64,000 bases of DNA from Rhodohalobacter mucosus (GTDB lineage: Bacteria; Bacteroidota; Rhodothermia; Balneolales; Balneolaceae). The stretch is taken from positions 62,001 to 126,000 of the forward strand of contig NZ_QGGB01000007.1 of the NCBI RefSeq assembly GCF_003150675.1. The letters are read 5' to 3'. Shown piece after piece: positions 63,854-64,000 of the stretch. Every line of letters begins with the position of its first letter. Within the stretch, counting starts at the first letter, position 1. The notes below the pieces were generated by a model. The model saw only the letters and a list, made by a program, of their open reading frames with translations, was not told where the DNA came from and ran no database searches. A program made the translations under genes and the position numbers.

Positions 63854-64000
63854 TCAAAGGATCATCCAGTCGAGGAAAATGAAGATCCAGATAATTGGCA
63901 GGTAAACAAACGAGGCGAACATCAGCGATTTGGCTGTAGGGTTGTCGCGGTAATACGAGAACCGGATGCCATACCAGATAAAGCCCAGTGTAGTAATGAT
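63854..64000 (-). CDS. probable heme O synthase (protoheme IX farnesyltransferase), C-terminal fragment
   Basis: 49 codons before a TGA, open to the right edge. The translation (TTLGFIWYGIRFSYYRDN…KSLMFASFVYLPIIWIFIFLDWMIL) has the two C-terminal membrane helices and the KSLMFASFVYLPI pattern that close CtaB/CyoE-type UbiA-family prenyltransferases. The protein would convert heme B to heme O for a terminal oxidase. The rest of the gene lies outside the window. Confidence 0.6.
   Translation of the reverse strand: MITTLGFIWYGIRFSYYRDNPTAKSLMFASFVYLPIIWIFIFLDWMIL

Overview
The window looks like chromosomal DNA of a free-living member of the Bacteroidota/Balneolota-Rhodothermota group. Supporting signs are the ribosomal order rplM-rpsI-rpsB-tsf-pyrH-frr, two TonB-dependent receptors (one under a TPP riboswitch), a Bacteroidota-type DksA-like regulator with a decayed zinc finger, a DUF2911 lipid-side protein, a TIGR02757 protein, serine palmitoyltransferase, a fused alpha/beta 2-oxoacid dehydrogenase E1, and weak Shine-Dalgarno signals at most starts. 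The genus cannot be named from sequence reading alone.

Bases 1-10,200 are an accessory island. From the left it holds a partial SNF2-type helicase with a phospholipase-D-like N-terminus, two small genes, and a cluster of about ten GTTTCAA iterons. Next come a replication module on the minus strand (SF3-type helicase, CHC2 zinc-finger primase, three small regulators) and a divergent phage-type repressor. A tRNA-Ile2(CAU) gene follows, then an AbiEi-like/Fic fusion protein and an RHS/YD-repeat fragment. This resembles a phage satellite or integrative plasmid with toxin and defence-like cargo. No integrase or capsid gene is visible.

Bases 10,700-32,430 are ordinary core and envelope genes: a PAS histidine kinase, a Wzi-like outer-membrane protein, two DoxX-type membrane proteins facing each other across an 18-copy TTTTGCC repeat, and an alpha/beta hydrolase. 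A 2.1-copy, about 279-bp intergenic tandem repeat follows. Then come a trans-sulfuration PLP enzyme, an OsmC/thioredoxin/membrane-protein redox operon, D-amino-acid aminotransferase, DksA-like and cold-shock proteins, an MFS carrier, MsrA, DUF2911, the riboswitch-controlled receptor, an M28 peptidase and a TPR lipoprotein.

Bases 32,520-40,470 are the SMC gene and the translation operon, all on the minus strand. Bases 40,600-47,340 carry a dienelactone hydrolase-like lipoprotein, a two-gene SatD/polytopic-membrane operon behind three palindromes spaced exactly 29 bp apart, a class-C beta-lactamase-fold hydrolase, a BtuB-like receptor with a structured leader RNA, and a stand-alone receiver protein.

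Bases 47,660-59,370 hold a membrane protein, TIGR02757, mutY, a secreted propeller/Ig-like protein and then a probable sphingolipid locus: an NAD-dependent epimerase/reductase, three GT4 glycosyltransferases, serine palmitoyltransferase and a translationally coupled GNAT protein that is a candidate bacterial ceramide synthase. The window closes with fumarase C, the fused E1 and the 3' end of a probable heme O synthase gene.

The strongest candidates for something undescribed are the SatD-plus-membrane operon, where SatD shows cyclase-like motifs, and the structured leader of the BtuB-like receptor.
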